Positions 16,525-26,177 of a DNA stretch of 64,000 nucleotides are shown here, piece after piece (the stretch's first letter is position 1; the number at the start of each line of letters is the position of its first letter). The notes below the pieces were generated by a model. That model was given only the letters and a program-made list of their open reading frames with translations. It searched no databases and was not told where the DNA came from. The DNA is from Roseovarius aestuarii (lineage in GTDB: Bacteria; Pseudomonadota; Alphaproteobacteria; Rhodobacterales; Rhodobacteraceae), in NCBI RefSeq assembly GCF_019966515.1, contig NZ_JAIMIB010000004.1:124001-188000 (forward strand), given 5' to 3'. The translations under genes and the position numbers were made by a program.

Positions 16525-17505
16525 ATGTCCAAGCTTGTCACAATTTACGGCGGATCGGGGTTTGTCGGACGTTACATAGCGCGGCGAATGTCCAAGGCGG
16601 GGTGGCGCGTGCGCGTGGCTGTGCGGCGTCCGAACGAGGCCATGCATGTCAAGCCTTACGGTGTTGTGGGGCAGGTCGAGCCGCTTTTGTGCAATATCCG
16701 TGATGACAACAGTGTCAGGTCGGTCATGCAGGGAGCCGATGCGGTGGTGAACTGCGTAGGTACTTTTGATCGCAAGGGCCGCAACAATTTCGATGCGGTG
16801 CAGCACGAAGGGGCTGAACGGATCGCGCGCATTGCCGCCGAGGAAGGCGTGGCGCGGCTGGTGCACATTTCGGCGATCGGGGCGGATGTGAACTCGGACA
16901 GCATGTATGCGCGGACCAAGGCCCAGGGTGAAGAGGGTGTCCTGGCACATTTTCCCACCGCGGTGATCCTGCGCCCATCGGTTATCTTTGGCCCCGAGGA
17001 TGGTTTTTTCAACCGCTTTGCAGCGATGAGCCGGCTGGGACCCATGTTGCCGATTGTTGGTGCAGAGACAAAGTTTCAGCCTGTTTATGTGGATGATGTG
17101 GCACACGCGGTCGAGATGGGCGTGAAGGGCGACGCAGCATCGGGCATTTACGAGCTGGGCGGCCCGGATGCGAGTACTTTCCGTGAGCTGATGCAGGAAA
17201 TGCTGGGGGTGATCCGTCGCCGGCGGCTGGTCTTGAACATTCCTTTCTGGCTCGCGGGTATTATGGCCGGTGTCATGGAAGTGGTTCAAACAATCACACT
17301 TGGACTTGTTCGGGCGCAGATCACGCGGGATCAGGTGGCAAGCCTGCGGGTGGACAATATCGTGTCCGACGAAGCCAAGGGATTTACTGATCTGGGGATC
17401 GATCCGACGGCGACCGAGGCTGTTCTACCGGATTACCTGTGGCGCTTCCGGCCTGCCGGGCAATACGAAGCGCTCAAGGAATCCGCTGAAAACCTGCGGG
17501 CTTGA
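16525..17505 (+). CDS. NDUFA9-like atypical short-chain (NAD(P)-binding) protein
   Basis: 326 residues. An N-terminal Rossmann motif ([13 protein letters not shown]) and the pattern [40 protein letters not shown] and [10 protein letters not shown] match the complex I NDUFA9/39-kDa subfamily of atypical SDRs. These bind NAD(P)H but lack a demonstrated catalytic turnover. In alphaproteobacteria it is thought to associate with complex I or to modify quinone or lipid substrates (inference). ATG 16525 has CTGGAGG six bases upstream. Its stop codon abuts that of uppP directly. Confidence 0.85.
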   Translation: MSKLVTIYGGSGFVGRYIARRMSKAGWRVRVAVRRPNEAMHVKPYGVVGQVEPLLCNIRDDNSVRSVMQGADAVVNCVGTFDRKGRNNFDAVQHEGAERIARIAAEEGVARLVHISAIGADVNSDSMYARTKAQGEEGVLAHFPTAVILRPSVIFGPEDGFFNRFAAMSRLGPMLPIVGAETKFQPVYVDDVAHAVEMGVKGDAASGIYELGGPDASTFRELMQEMLGVIRRRRLVLNIPFWLAGIMAGVMEVVQTITLGLVRAQITRDQVASLRVDNIVSDEAKGFTDLGIDPTATEAVLPDYLWRFRPAGQYEALKESAENLRA

Positions 17506-18309
17506 TCAGCTATAGGCGGCGAAGAGCAGTATACCACCCAGTGCAATTCGGTAGAGCACGTAGGGCGTGTAACTGACGGTTTTCAGCAATCGCATCATCA
17601 GGCTTAGGGCCAGCAACGCTGCGAAGAAAGCCAGCATTGCGGCAAGCGCGCAATCTTTCAGCAAGTCGATATCCGCGTTCAGCACGACCTTGCCACCCAA
17701 TAGGACGCCGCTTGCGATGATAGTCGGGATCGACATGAGCATCGCAAGCTTCGCCGCATCGGGCCGATCATAGCCCAAAAACCGGGCACCGGTGATGCTG
17801 ATGCCCGATCGCGACGTGCCGGGGATCAGCGCGATGGCCTGCCAGACGCCCATCGTCATCGCGTCGGGAATGGTCCAGTCGCGGGCGGTTTTTTCAGTCT
17901 GGCCGTTCTGATCTGCCCAGTAAAGCAGCACACCAAAAACCAGCATCGCCCAGCCGATCACCTTGATGGATCTCAGTTCGTCGTAGAGGCCGGTAAGCTT
18001 GAGGATGAGGCCAAACGCAACAACGGGAACCGAGGCAATAAGAAGCAAGAGCGCAAGGCGTGATCCTTCGGTGTCGGCGCGGCCGGTTATCAGTCGGGGT
18101 AGCCCACCGATGGTCAGTCGTACATCGGGCCAGAAATAGATCATGACCGCAAAAAGCGTGCCGACATGCACGGCAACGTCCACTGCCACCCCCTGATCGG
18201 CATGGCCGGTAATATGTGGCAACAGAATCAGATGGCCTGACGATGATACCGGCAAAAACTCGGTCACCCCCTGAATGACGGCGACGAGAAACAGATGAAA
18301 CAGCGTCAT
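17506..18309 (-). CDS. uppP: Undecaprenyl-diphosphatase
   Basis: 267 residues, polytopic membrane protein. The two BacA signature regions are clear: GVTEFLPVSSSGHLIL near the N-terminus and PGTSRSGISITGA around residue 160. It dephosphorylates undecaprenyl pyrophosphate to recycle the carrier used for peptidoglycan and surface polysaccharides, and gives bacitracin resistance when overexpressed. It converges on the NDUFA9-like gene with no spacer. Confidence 0.95.
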   Translation of the reverse strand: MTLFHLFLVAVIQGVTEFLPVSSSGHLILLPHITGHADQGVAVDVAVHVGTLFAVMIYFWPDVRLTIGGLPRLITGRADTEGSRLALLLLIASVPVVAFGLILKLTGLYDELRSIKVIGWAMLVFGVLLYWADQNGQTEKTARDWTIPDAMTMGVWQAIALIPGTSRSGISITGARFLGYDRPDAAKLAMLMSIPTIIASGVLLGGKVVLNADIDLLKDCALAAMLAFFAALLALSLMMRLLKTVSYTPYVLYRIALGGILLFAAYS

Positions 18310-18530
18310 TTCCTGTGTCCTGCAATTCCCTTGGGCAAAGCTATAAATTATTGAGATTCAAAGGGAAGATCGTATTTAGGTCCGAATCGGATTTAATTCA
18401 TTGGCAAATTACCGCTGTACAAGGTTCCGGCATGGGAACTAATTCATAATAGGTAACTCTTTATGACTTTATTTTATCCGCTTGTTCCATTAGACAGGTC
18501 CGGCATCCAAGAGAATCCGGAGACTATACC

Positions 18531-19964
18531 GTGGCGAAGCAACCGATGTTGAAATTCGTAACCGTTGATCGTGACATGCCCGAAAAGCGGGCCGCAGCGG
18601 AACGAAACAAGGATTTCCACGAGATCTATGCCGAATATGCGGCGGCCAAGGCGCAGGAACAGGCCGGTCGGTGCAGCCAGTGTGGCGTGCCCTATTGCCA
18701 ATCCCATTGCCCCTTGCACAACAACATCCCGGACTGGTTGCGGATGACGGCCGAAGGGCGGTTGAAAGAAGCCTATGAGCTGAGCCAGGCCACCAATACA
18801 TTCCCCGAGATTTGCGGGCGGATTTGCCCGCAGGACCGGTTGTGCGAAGGCAATTGCGTGATCGAACAATCGGGGCACGGGACGGTCACCATCGGCTCGG
18901 TCGAGAAATATATCACCGATACCGCTTGGGCTGAAGGGTGGGTCACACCCGCCAAGCCGATGCAGGAACGTGTTGAAACCGTTGGGATAATCGGTGCCGG
19001 GCCCGGCGGGTTGGCGGCGGCGGATGTGTTGCGGCGCGCCGGTGTTCAGGTCACGGTGTACGATCGGTATGACCGTGGCGGCGGCTTGCTGACATACGGG
19101 ATTCCGGGCTTCAAGCTGGAGAAGGACGTGGTGCTGCGCAGGATCGAGCAGCTGGAGCAGGGCGGGGTCGAATTCGTGATGAACTGCACTGTGGGCGAGG
19201 ACATCCAGTTTGATGAATTGCGCAATAAACACAATGCCTTAATCATCGCGACCGGGGTCTATAAATCACGCGACCTGCAGGGCCCGGGATCGGGTGCGAC
19301 GGGCATCGTGCGGGCGATTGATTATTTGACGGCCAGCAACCGGCTAAGCTTTGGCGATGCCGTGCCTGAATTTGATAGCGGAGAGCTGAACGCCGAAGGC
19401 AAACAGGTTGTAGTGATCGGCGGGGGCGATACCGCGATGGATTGTGTTCGCACTGCGGTTCGGCAAGGGGCCAAATCGGTAAAGTGCCTGTATCGCCGGG
19501 ACCGCGAAAACATGCCGGGCAGTCAGCGCGAAGTGAACAATGCCGAAGAAGAAGGTGTTATTTTCCAGTGGCTTAGTGCGCCAAAAGGCTTTGTCGGCGA
19601 TCCGGTCAAGGGCGTGATGGTGCAGCAAATGCGCCTGGGGGCACCGGATGCGACCGGCCGCCAGAGCCCCGAGGAAATCGACGGCGCCATCGCCGAAGAG
19701 CCCGCCGATCTGGTGATCAAGGCGCTTGGATTCGAACCTGAAGAGCTGCCAACCCTTTGGAATCAAGAGGATTTGGAAGTCACGACCTGGGGTACGATCC
19801 GGGCGGAATACACCACCGGGCGCACGGCCATGGACGGGGTTTTTGCCGTGGGTGACATCGTGCGCGGGGCCTCGTTGGTGGTGTGGGCGATCCGGGACGG
19901 GCGCGATACGGCGGATGCGGTTCTGGATTATCTGAATGCCGCCGAGGCCGTCGCCGCTGAGTAA
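18531..19964 (+). CDS. gltD: Glutamate synthase (NADPH) small subunit
   Basis: 477 residues. The beta subunit carries electrons from NADPH through FAD to the large subunit. N-terminal cysteine sets (CSQCGVPYC, SHCP, CGRICPQDRLCEGNC) bind [4Fe-4S] clusters. The FAD motif GIIGAGPGGLAAADVLRR and NADPH motif VVIGGGDTAMDC follow, and AVGDIVRGASLVVWAI closes the FAD domain. Start is GTG 18531 with CCGGAG upstream. It is separated from gltB by two GFA-fold genes. Confidence 0.95.
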   Translation: MAKQPMLKFVTVDRDMPEKRAAAERNKDFHEIYAEYAAAKAQEQAGRCSQCGVPYCQSHCPLHNNIPDWLRMTAEGRLKEAYELSQATNTFPEICGRICPQDRLCEGNCVIEQSGHGTVTIGSVEKYITDTAWAEGWVTPAKPMQERVETVGIIGAGPGGLAAADVLRRAGVQVTVYDRYDRGGGLLTYGIPGFKLEKDVVLRRIEQLEQGGVEFVMNCTVGEDIQFDELRNKHNALIIATGVYKSRDLQGPGSGATGIVRAIDYLTASNRLSFGDAVPEFDSGELNAEGKQVVVIGGGDTAMDCVRTAVRQGAKSVKCLYRRDRENMPGSQREVNNAEEEGVIFQWLSAPKGFVGDPVKGVMVQQMRLGAPDATGRQSPEEIDGAIAEEPADLVIKALGFEPEELPTLWNQEDLEVTTWGTIRAEYTTGRTAMDGVFAVGDIVRGASLVVWAIRDGRDTADAVLDYLNAAEAVAAE

Positions 19965-20015
19965 GAATTTTCAGGCGATACCCACGCCGACCCCGCTGAC
20001 GAAGGAACTATTCAC

Positions 20016-20444
20016 ATGACCGAGACACGCGAAATCAGTGGCCAATGCCTCTGCGGCGCGGTGACGGTGACGGCAACCGTCACTAAGCCGATTGTGCGCG
20101 CGTGCCATTGCGACATGTGTCGGCGTCACACCAGTTCGATGTATATGTCCCTGGCAACCGACCCCGGCAGCGTCAGGTTCGACGGCCCGGCAAAATCCTT
20201 CCGGTCGTCGGACTGGGCTGAACGGGGGTTCTGCGAGACCTGCGGATCAACGCTTTGGTATGGCACGGTTGCGGACGGGCAGCGCCATATCGCGGCGGGT
20301 CTTTTCGACAATGCGGCGGCTGCGCCGCTGAAACTGGAATTTTTTGCCGATCAAACCCCAGAGGGGTATGCGCTGGCAGGAGAGCACCGCAGGATGACAG
20401 CGGCGGAATGTGAAGCCGCTTTTGCGCCGGAGGGCGACAGATGA
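20016..20444 (+). CDS. GFA-family (CENP-V/Gfa) zinc protein 1
   Basis: 142 residues. Zinc-binding cysteines occur as CLCG, CHCDMC and CETCGSTLW, the pattern of the glutathione-dependent formaldehyde-activating enzyme fold. Substrate is not predictable; most members lack a proven activity. It lies inside the gltD-gltB interval and overlaps the next GFA gene by 4 bp, indicating co-translation. Confidence 0.85.
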   Translation: MTETREISGQCLCGAVTVTATVTKPIVRACHCDMCRRHTSSMYMSLATDPGSVRFDGPAKSFRSSDWAERGFCETCGSTLWYGTVADGQRHIAAGLFDNAAAAPLKLEFFADQTPEGYALAGEHRRMTAAECEAAFAPEGDR

Positions 20445-20881
20445 CCGGTGGATGCCTGTGCGGCGCCGTGCGGTTCATCCTGCATCAGCGGCCGGATCAC
20501 ATAGATGTTTGCCATTGCAGCATGTGCCGGAAGTTCAGCGGCGGGATTGAGCTGGGCGTGGACGCAGACCCGGACCAGATCGAATGGCGGGGTGAGGAAA
20601 ACATCCAGATCTACAAATCGTCTGACTGGGCAGAACGGAGCTTCTGCCGGATCTGCGGGTCGGGCCTGTTCTGGTGCACGAGCGGCAAGCTGGGTGACGG
20701 CGAAGGGTTCTTTGGTCTTTGTGCCGGGGCGCTGGACGATCTGGGTGATCTGAAACTGACAAACGAAATTTACATCGACCATAAACCGGCGGGCTATGCC
20801 TTTGCCGGTGAGACTGAAAAGAAGACGCAGGCCGAAGCAGAGGCGATTTTTGCCAAGCCCACGGATGGAGGACACCAATGA
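20441..20881 (+). CDS. GFA-family (CENP-V/Gfa) zinc protein 2
   Basis: 146 residues, related to but clearly diverged from the preceding gene. Cysteine pattern CLCG, CHCSMC, CRICGSGLFW. ATGA overlaps join it both to the first GFA gene and to gltB, so all three probably sit on one transcript with gltD. A role tied to glutamate synthase is not established. Confidence 0.85.
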   Translation: MTGGCLCGAVRFILHQRPDHIDVCHCSMCRKFSGGIELGVDADPDQIEWRGEENIQIYKSSDWAERSFCRICGSGLFWCTSGKLGDGEGFFGLCAGALDDLGDLKLTNEIYIDHKPAGYAFAGETEKKTQAEAEAIFAKPTDGGHQ

Positions 20882-23800
20882 CCAGATATGATGCCGAATG
20901 GGTGCGGGGCGAGGAAGCCAAACGCAAATACATGGCTGAAAACGGGATGTATTCTGAGGAAGAAGAGCATTCTTCCTGCGGGGTTGGTCTGGTTGTTGCG
21001 GTCAACGGCAAGCCCAGCCGCCAGGTGGTCGATGCGGGCATTGATGCGCTCAAGGCGATCTGGCACAGGGGCGCGGTGGATGCCGATGGCAAGACCGGCG
21101 ATGGCGCGGGCATTCACGTACAGATCCCGGTGCCGTTCTTCTACGACCAGATCCGCCGCACCGGGCACGAGCCGCGGCAGGATCAACTGGTTGCGGTCGG
21201 TCAGGTGTTTCTACCGCGTACGGATTTCGGCGCGCAGGAAACCTGCCGGACCATCGTTGAAACCGAAGTGCTTCGCATGGGGCACTACATCTATGGCTGG
21301 CGGCACGTGCCAGTCGATGTGACCTGTCTGGGCGAGAAGGCCAATGCGACCCGCCCCGAGATCGAACAGATCTTGATTTCCAACGCCAAGGGTGTGGATG
21401 AGGACACATTCGAGCGCGAGCTTTATGTCATTCGCCGCCGGATCGAAAAGGCCGCCATCGCGGCGGGGATCAGCGGGCTTTATATCGCCTCGCTTTCCTG
21501 CCGTTCGATCATCTACAAGGGCATGATGCTGGCCGAGCAGGTGGCGGTTTTCTACCCCGACCTGATGGATGAGCGGTTCAAATCCGCCTTCGCGATCTAT
21601 CATCAGCGCTATTCAACCAACACCTTTCCGCAATGGTGGCTGGCGCAGCCGTTTCGGATGCTGGCGCATAATGGCGAGATCAACACGCTCAAGGGCAATC
21701 TGAACTGGCTGAAAAGCCACGAGATCCGGATGGCAAGTGCCGCCTTTGGCGACATGGCCGAGGATATCAAGCCGATCGTGGCGGGCGGATCGTCGGATTC
21801 GGCTGCATTAGACTCTGTTTTCGAGGTTCTGGTGCGGGCAGGGCGGAGCGCGCCGATGGCGAAAACCATGCTGGTGCCGGAATCGTGGTCGAAGCAGGCC
21901 GAGGAGCTGCCGCAGGCCTGGCGCGACATGTATTCCTATTGCAACTCGGTCATGGAGCCGTGGGACGGCCCCGCCGCGCTTGCGATGACCGACGGGCGCT
22001 GGGTCTGTGCCGGGCTGGATCGCAACGGGTTGCGTCCGATGCGTTACGTGGTGACAGGCGATGGGCTGGTGATTGCCGGGTCCGAGGCCGGGATGGTGCC
22101 GATTGACGAGGCTACAGTGAAGTTCAAGGGCGCGCTTGGCCCGGGTCAAATGCTGGCCGTGGACATGAAGAAGGGCAAGCTTTTCCGCGACACCGAGATC
22201 AAGGACAAGCTGGCGCGCGCGCTGCCCTTCGGCGAATGGGTCGGTAAGATCAATGAGCTGGATGACGAACTGGCAGTTGTCAGCGAGGCGCCCATTCACA
22301 CCGGTGCGGAGCTGCGCCGCCGTCAAATCGCTGCGGGCTACACAATTGAAGAGCTGGAACAGATCCTGGCGCCAATGGGCGAGGACGGTAAAGAGGCGAT
22401 TGCCAGCATGGGCGACGATACGCCCTCGGCGGTTTTGTCCAAGGGTTACCGTCCGCTGAGCCATTATTTCCGGCAGAATTTTTCCCAGGTGACCAACCCG
22501 CCGATTGACAGCTTGCGCGAGGCGCGGGTGATGAGTCTGAAGACACGGTTCGGCAACCTGAAGAACGTGCTGGATGAAAGCGGCGCGCAGACCGAGATTC
22601 TGGTGCTGGACAGCCCCTTTGTGGGCAATGCCCAGTGGGATGCGCTGATGATGCAGTTCAACGCAGATGTGGCCGATATCGACTGCACCTTCGAGACCGG
22701 AAAAGGCGCGTTGCAGGCCGGGCTGGCGCGGATTCGGGCCGAGGCCGAGGATGCGGTACGATCAGGCGCGGGGCATCTCGTGCTGACCGATCGCGGCGTG
22801 GGTGAGGACCGGATCGGTATGCCGATGATCCTGGCCACTAGCGCTGTGCATTCCCATCTGACGCGCAAGGGGCTGAGAACTTTCTGTTCGCTCAACGTGC
22901 GCTCGGCCGAGTGTATCGATCCGCATTATTTTGCCGTACTGATCGGTGCGGGCGCGACTGTGGTCAACGCCTATCTGGCCGAGGACAGCCTTGCCGACCG
23001 GATCGAGCGCGGCTTGCTCGATGGTAATCTGACTGAAGCGGTGGCGCGCTATCGCAATGCAATCGATCAGGGGCTTTTGAAGATCATGTCGAAGATGGGG
23101 ATATCGGTGGTGTCCTCCTATCGCGGGGGCCTGAATTTCGAGGCGATTGGCCTGAGCCGGGCGATGTGCGCCGAGTTCTTCCCCGGGCTGACCAGCCGGA
23201 TTTCCGGCATCGGGGTAAGCGGTATCCAGACCAAGTTGGAGGAGGTGCACGCGCAGGCCTTCGGGCGTGGGCAGGACATTCTGCCGATCGGCGGCTTCTA
23301 CAAGGCGCGCAAATCCGGCGAGACTCATGCCTGGGGCGCGCAGACCATGCATATGATGCAGATGGCCTGCAATAATTCGAGCTATGAGCTGTGGAAGCGC
23401 TATTCGGCGGCGATGCAGTCGGCCCCGCCGATCCATATTCGCGACCTGATGGCGATCAAGCCGATGGGGGAAGCGATCTCGGTTGATGACGTGGAAAGCG
23501 TGACCGCGATCCGCAAGCGGTTCGTGACGCCGGGCATGTCGCTGGGGGCGCTTTCGCCCGAGGCGCACAAGACGCTTAACGTGGCGATGAACCGGATCGG
23601 GGCACGTAGCGACAGTGGCGAGGGCGGCGAGGACCCGGCGCATTTCACGCCGGAACCCAACGGGGATAACCCAAGTGCCAAGATCAAGCAGGTGGCCTCG
23701 GGGCGGTTTGGCGTTACGGCGGAATACCTGAACCAGTGCGAGGAGCTGGAGATCAAGGTGGCGCAGGGGGCGAAGCCCGGCGAGGGCGGGCAGCTGCCGG

Positions 23801-25410
23801 GTATGAAGGTGACCGAGCTGATTGCGCGACTGCGGCACAGCACCAAGGGGGTGACGCTGATCAGCCCGCCGCCGCATCACGATATTTACAGCATCGAGGA
23901 TCTGGCGCAGCTGATCTATGACCTCAAGCAGATCAACCCGCGCGCCAAGGTGACGGTGAAGCTGGTGGCGCAATCGGGCGTGGGCACGATTGCCGCCGGC
24001 GTGGCCAAGGCCAAGGCGGATGTGATCCTGATTTCGGGCCATAATGGCGGCACCGGGGCCAGCCCCGCGACGTCGATCAAATATGCGGGGCTGCCGTGGG
24101 AGATGGGCCTTACGGAGGCGCATCAGGTGCTGAGCATGAACAATCTGCGTGAACGCATCACGCTCAGGACCGATGGGGGCCTGCGCACCGGGCGCGATAT
24201 CGTCATGGCGGCGATGATGGGGGCCGAGGAATACGGGATCGGGACAGCGGCGCTGATCGCGATGGGTTGTATCATGGTGCGGCAGTGCCAGAGCAATACC
24301 TGCCCCGTGGGGGTCTGCACCCAGGACGAGGCGTTGCGCGCCAAGTTCACCGGCAATGCCGACAAGGTGGTGAACCTGATCACCTTCTATGCGCAGGAAG
24401 TGCGCGAGGTGCTGGCCAGCATCGGCGCACGCAGTCTTGACGATGTGATTGGCCGGGCCGACCTGCTGACGCAGGTCAGCCGCGGGTCGGCGCATCTGGA
24501 CGATCTGGACCTCAACCCGATGCTGATCACTGTCGATGGCGCGGCGGATATCGTCTATGATCGCGAGCGCGGCCGCAATGAGGTGCCCGAGACGCTGGAT
24601 GCCGAAATCGTGCGCGATGCGCAGCGGTTCCTGGAGGATGGCGAGAAGATGCAGCTGTCCTACGCGGTGCAGAATACCGACCGGACGGTGGGCACGCGGC
24701 TCTCAAGCCATATCGTGCGGAATTTCGGCATGAACAACAGCCTTCAGCCCAACCACCTGACAGTGAAGCTGGCGGGCAGTGCCGGGCAATCACTGGGCGC
24801 CTTCGCGGCGCCGGGGCTGAAACTGGAGGTCGCGGGCGACGCCAATGACTATGTCGGCAAGGGCCTGAGTGGCGGTACCATCGTGGTGCGCCCGTCGATG
24901 GCAAGCCCGCTGGAGGCGTCGGAGAACACGATCATCGGCAATACCGTGCTTTACGGGGCCACGGACGGTTTCCTGTTTGCGGCGGGCCGGGCCGGTGAAC
25001 GTTTTGGCGTGCGCAACAGCGGCGCGAAAGTGGTGATCGAAGGCTGCGGCAGCAATGGCTGTGAATACATGACCGGCGGGGTTGCCGTGATCCTGGGGAC
25101 GATCGGGGCCAATTTCGGTGCGGGCATGACCGGCGGGATGGCGTATCTGTATGATCCTGACGGGCGCGCGGATAAACTGATCAACGCCGAAACGCTGGTG
25201 ACCTGTCCGGTGGCGGAGGGTCACTGGATGGATGAGCTGGAGGAGCTGATCGAGCGTCATGCCGCAGAAACCGGCAGCGCCAAGGCGCAGAAACTGCTGC
25301 AATACTGGGATGTGGAAAAGGTGCATTTCCTGCAGGTCTGCCCGATTGAGATGCTGAACAAGCTGCCCGCGCCGCTGGGCATCGAAGCAGAGGCCGTGCC
25401 CGCGGAATAG
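20878..25410 (+). CDS. gltB: Glutamate synthase (NADPH) large subunit
   Basis: 1510 residues, full length. The glutaminase nucleophile is Cys34 in HSSCGVGLVV, so a 33-residue propeptide must be removed. The FMN/synthase domain contains GEGGEDPAHF and ISGHNGGTGASP, and the 3Fe-4S ligands lie in CQSNTCPVGVC. A C-terminal beta-helix domain includes GAGMTGGMAYLYDP. The enzyme converts glutamine and 2-oxoglutarate to two glutamates. Coupled to the upstream GFA gene by a 4-bp overlap. Confidence 0.96.
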   Translation: MTRYDAEWVRGEEAKRKYMAENGMYSEEEEHSSCGVGLVVAVNGKPSRQVVDAGIDALKAIWHRGAVDADGKTGDGAGIHVQIPVPFFYDQIRRTGHEPRQDQLVAVGQVFLPRTDFGAQETCRTIVETEVLRMGHYIYGWRHVPVDVTCLGEKANATRPEIEQILISNAKGVDEDTFERELYVIRRRIEKAAIAAGISGLYIASLSCRSIIYKGMMLAEQVAVFYPDLMDERFKSAFAIYHQRYSTNTFPQWWLAQPFRMLAHNGEINTLKGNLNWLKSHEIRMASAAFGDMAEDIKPIVAGGSSDSAALDSVFEVLVRAGRSAPMAKTMLVPESWSKQAEELPQAWRDMYSYCNSVMEPWDGPAALAMTDGRWVCAGLDRNGLRPMRYVVTGDGLVIAGSEAGMVPIDEATVKFKGALGPGQMLAVDMKKGKLFRDTEIKDKLARALPFGEWVGKINELDDELAVVSEAPIHTGAELRRRQIAAGYTIEELEQILAPMGEDGKEAIASMGDDTPSAVLSKGYRPLSHYFRQNFSQVTNPPIDSLREARVMSLKTRFGNLKNVLDESGAQTEILVLDSPFVGNAQWDALMMQFNADVADIDCTFETGKGALQAGLARIRAEAEDAVRSGAGHLVLTDRGVGEDRIGMPMILATSAVHSHLTRKGLRTFCSLNVRSAECIDPHYFAVLIGAGATVVNAYLAEDSLADRIERGLLDGNLTEAVARYRNAIDQGLLKIMSKMGISVVSSYRGGLNFEAIGLSRAMCAEFFPGLTSRISGIGVSGIQTKLEEVHAQAFGRGQDILPIGGFYKARKSGETHAWGAQTMHMMQMACNNSSYELWKRYSAAMQSAPPIHIRDLMAIKPMGEAISVDDVESVTAIRKRFVTPGMSLGALSPEAHKTLNVAMNRIGARSDSGEGGEDPAHFTPEPNGDNPSAKIKQVASGRFGVTAEYLNQCEELEIKVAQGAKPGEGGQLPGMKVTELIARLRHSTKGVTLISPPPHHDIYSIEDLAQLIYDLKQINPRAKVTVKLVAQSGVGTIAAGVAKAKADVILISGHNGGTGASPATSIKYAGLPWEMGLTEAHQVLSMNNLRERITLRTDGGLRTGRDIVMAAMMGAEEYGIGTAALIAMGCIMVRQCQSNTCPVGVCTQDEALRAKFTGNADKVVNLITFYAQEVREVLASIGARSLDDVIGRADLLTQVSRGSAHLDDLDLNPMLITVDGAADIVYDRERGRNEVPETLDAEIVRDAQRFLEDGEKMQLSYAVQNTDRTVGTRLSSHIVRNFGMNNSLQPNHLTVKLAGSAGQSLGAFAAPGLKLEVAGDANDYVGKGLSGGTIVVRPSMASPLEASENTIIGNTVLYGATDGFLFAAGRAGERFGVRNSGAKVVIEGCGSNGCEYMTGGVAVILGTIGANFGAGMTGGMAYLYDPDGRADKLINAETLVTCPVAEGHWMDELEELIERHAAETGSAKAQKLLQYWDVEKVHFLQVCPIEMLNKLPAPLGIEAEAVPAE

Positions 25411-25491
25411 AGGTTGCAGGCAGGTTATTGTCCGTGGAAACCTGTTCGGATCAAAAAATCCGATGCGGTTCGCTTAACGTAGAAATGCCGG

Positions 25492-25528
25492 AGCGCTGTT
25501 CGTGATTCAGAAAATCAGGAACAGTGCT
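25492..25528. terminator. Large stem-loop downstream of gltB
   Basis: AGCGCTGTTC pairs with GAACAGTGCT (one wobble pair), with an inner TGATT/AATCA stem and loop CAGAA. A second small perfect hairpin (CGGCA, GAA, TGCCG) follows at 25533-25545. No long U-run, so factor-assisted termination or mRNA protection between converging gltB and the SnoaL-like gene is likely. Confidence 0.55.
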
Positions 25529-25565
25529 TTGACGGCAGAATGCCGACGTCGCTGGTTTTGGGCGA

Positions 25566-25964
25566 TCAGGGGTCTTTGTGAAGTTGCTGTTCGTAATCTT
25601 CGGCGTCGTACCAGCCCAGTGACGATCTGACCCTCGGTTCGTCGGTCAGTTCCCATTCTTCCCAGCCCTGAAAGCTGACTTTCTTGCCGCTTTCGGCATG
25701 GGTTCCGGTGAAGGTCCAGACATAGACCGCGTGATCACCGGCGATGAAAGAGTGGTCTAGGGTCAGCACGACATCGGGAAATTCATCGCAGAAGCCTTTG
25801 ACCATCTCAGCAATATCCGCTTGACCGATCATCGCTTCACCCCGGTTGATGCTGAACACGGCGTCAACGGTGTAGGAGGCAGCCACGCCGTCTGGCGATT
25901 TGGCACACCATGCGTCGATATGTTTGCTGATCAGGTCTCTGACCGCATCTTGTTTCGGTGCCAT
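25566..25964 (-). CDS. SnoaL/NTF2-like fold protein (DUF4440 type)
   Basis: 132 residues. The pattern LISKHIDAWCAKSPDGVAASYTVDAVF with later HAVYVWTFTGTH and GWEEWELTD fits the NTF2-like SnoaL superfamily of small alpha+beta barrels, which include isomerases and many binding proteins. No catalytic role can be assigned. ATG 25964 has a GGGGGGT run four bases upstream and is preferred over the in-frame ATG 25976. It diverges from rimP. Confidence 0.7.
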   Translation of the reverse strand: MAPKQDAVRDLISKHIDAWCAKSPDGVAASYTVDAVFSINRGEAMIGQADIAEMVKGFCDEFPDVVLTLDHSFIAGDHAVYVWTFTGTHAESGKKVSFQGWEEWELTDEPRVRSSLGWYDAEDYEQQLHKDP

Positions 25965-26044
25965 TTGACCCCCCATGCTCCGTGCAGAATTATCTAGAGA
26001 GCGCGGAAGGTCGCGTGTCAACGCGCGATAGTTGAAGACAAGGC

Positions 26045-26073
26045 TTGCAGACTCAGAGCGCCGGGCGTATATG
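26045..26073 (+). promoter_or_regulatory. Candidate promoter of the rimP-nusA-infB operon
   Basis: TTGCAG at 26045-26050 and TATATG at 26068-26073 with a 17-bp spacer. It would give a leader of about 100 nt that contains the hairpin/U-run at 26129-26151. By-eye call. Confidence 0.35.
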
Positions 26074-26128
26074 CATTTCAACAGCGGCGCTTACGGGTCC
26101 ACACCGAAGGCTCCACCGGATAAGTTCG

Positions 26129-26151
26129 ACGGGCCGCGCGCCCGTTTTTTT
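26129..26151 (+). terminator. Leader terminator (probable attenuator) before rimP
   Basis: ACGGGC, loop CGCGC, GCCCGT followed by seven T residues: a textbook intrinsic terminator, 26 nt before the rimP start. The upstream gene is divergent, so the only transcript it can stop on this strand is the operon's own leader. GGCGC at 26086-26090 could pair with GCGCC at 26138-26142 as an antiterminator (inference). Leader terminators upstream of rimP have been proposed in other proteobacteria. Confidence 0.75.
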
Positions 26152-26177
26152 GTGCTCTGTCCTACTGCCAGGAACCT

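Noticed and set aside
22762..24495. Very long open frame (577 codons) antisense within gltB
   Set aside because: It is a shadow of the GC-rich gltB coding frame; the gltB protein explains the region.
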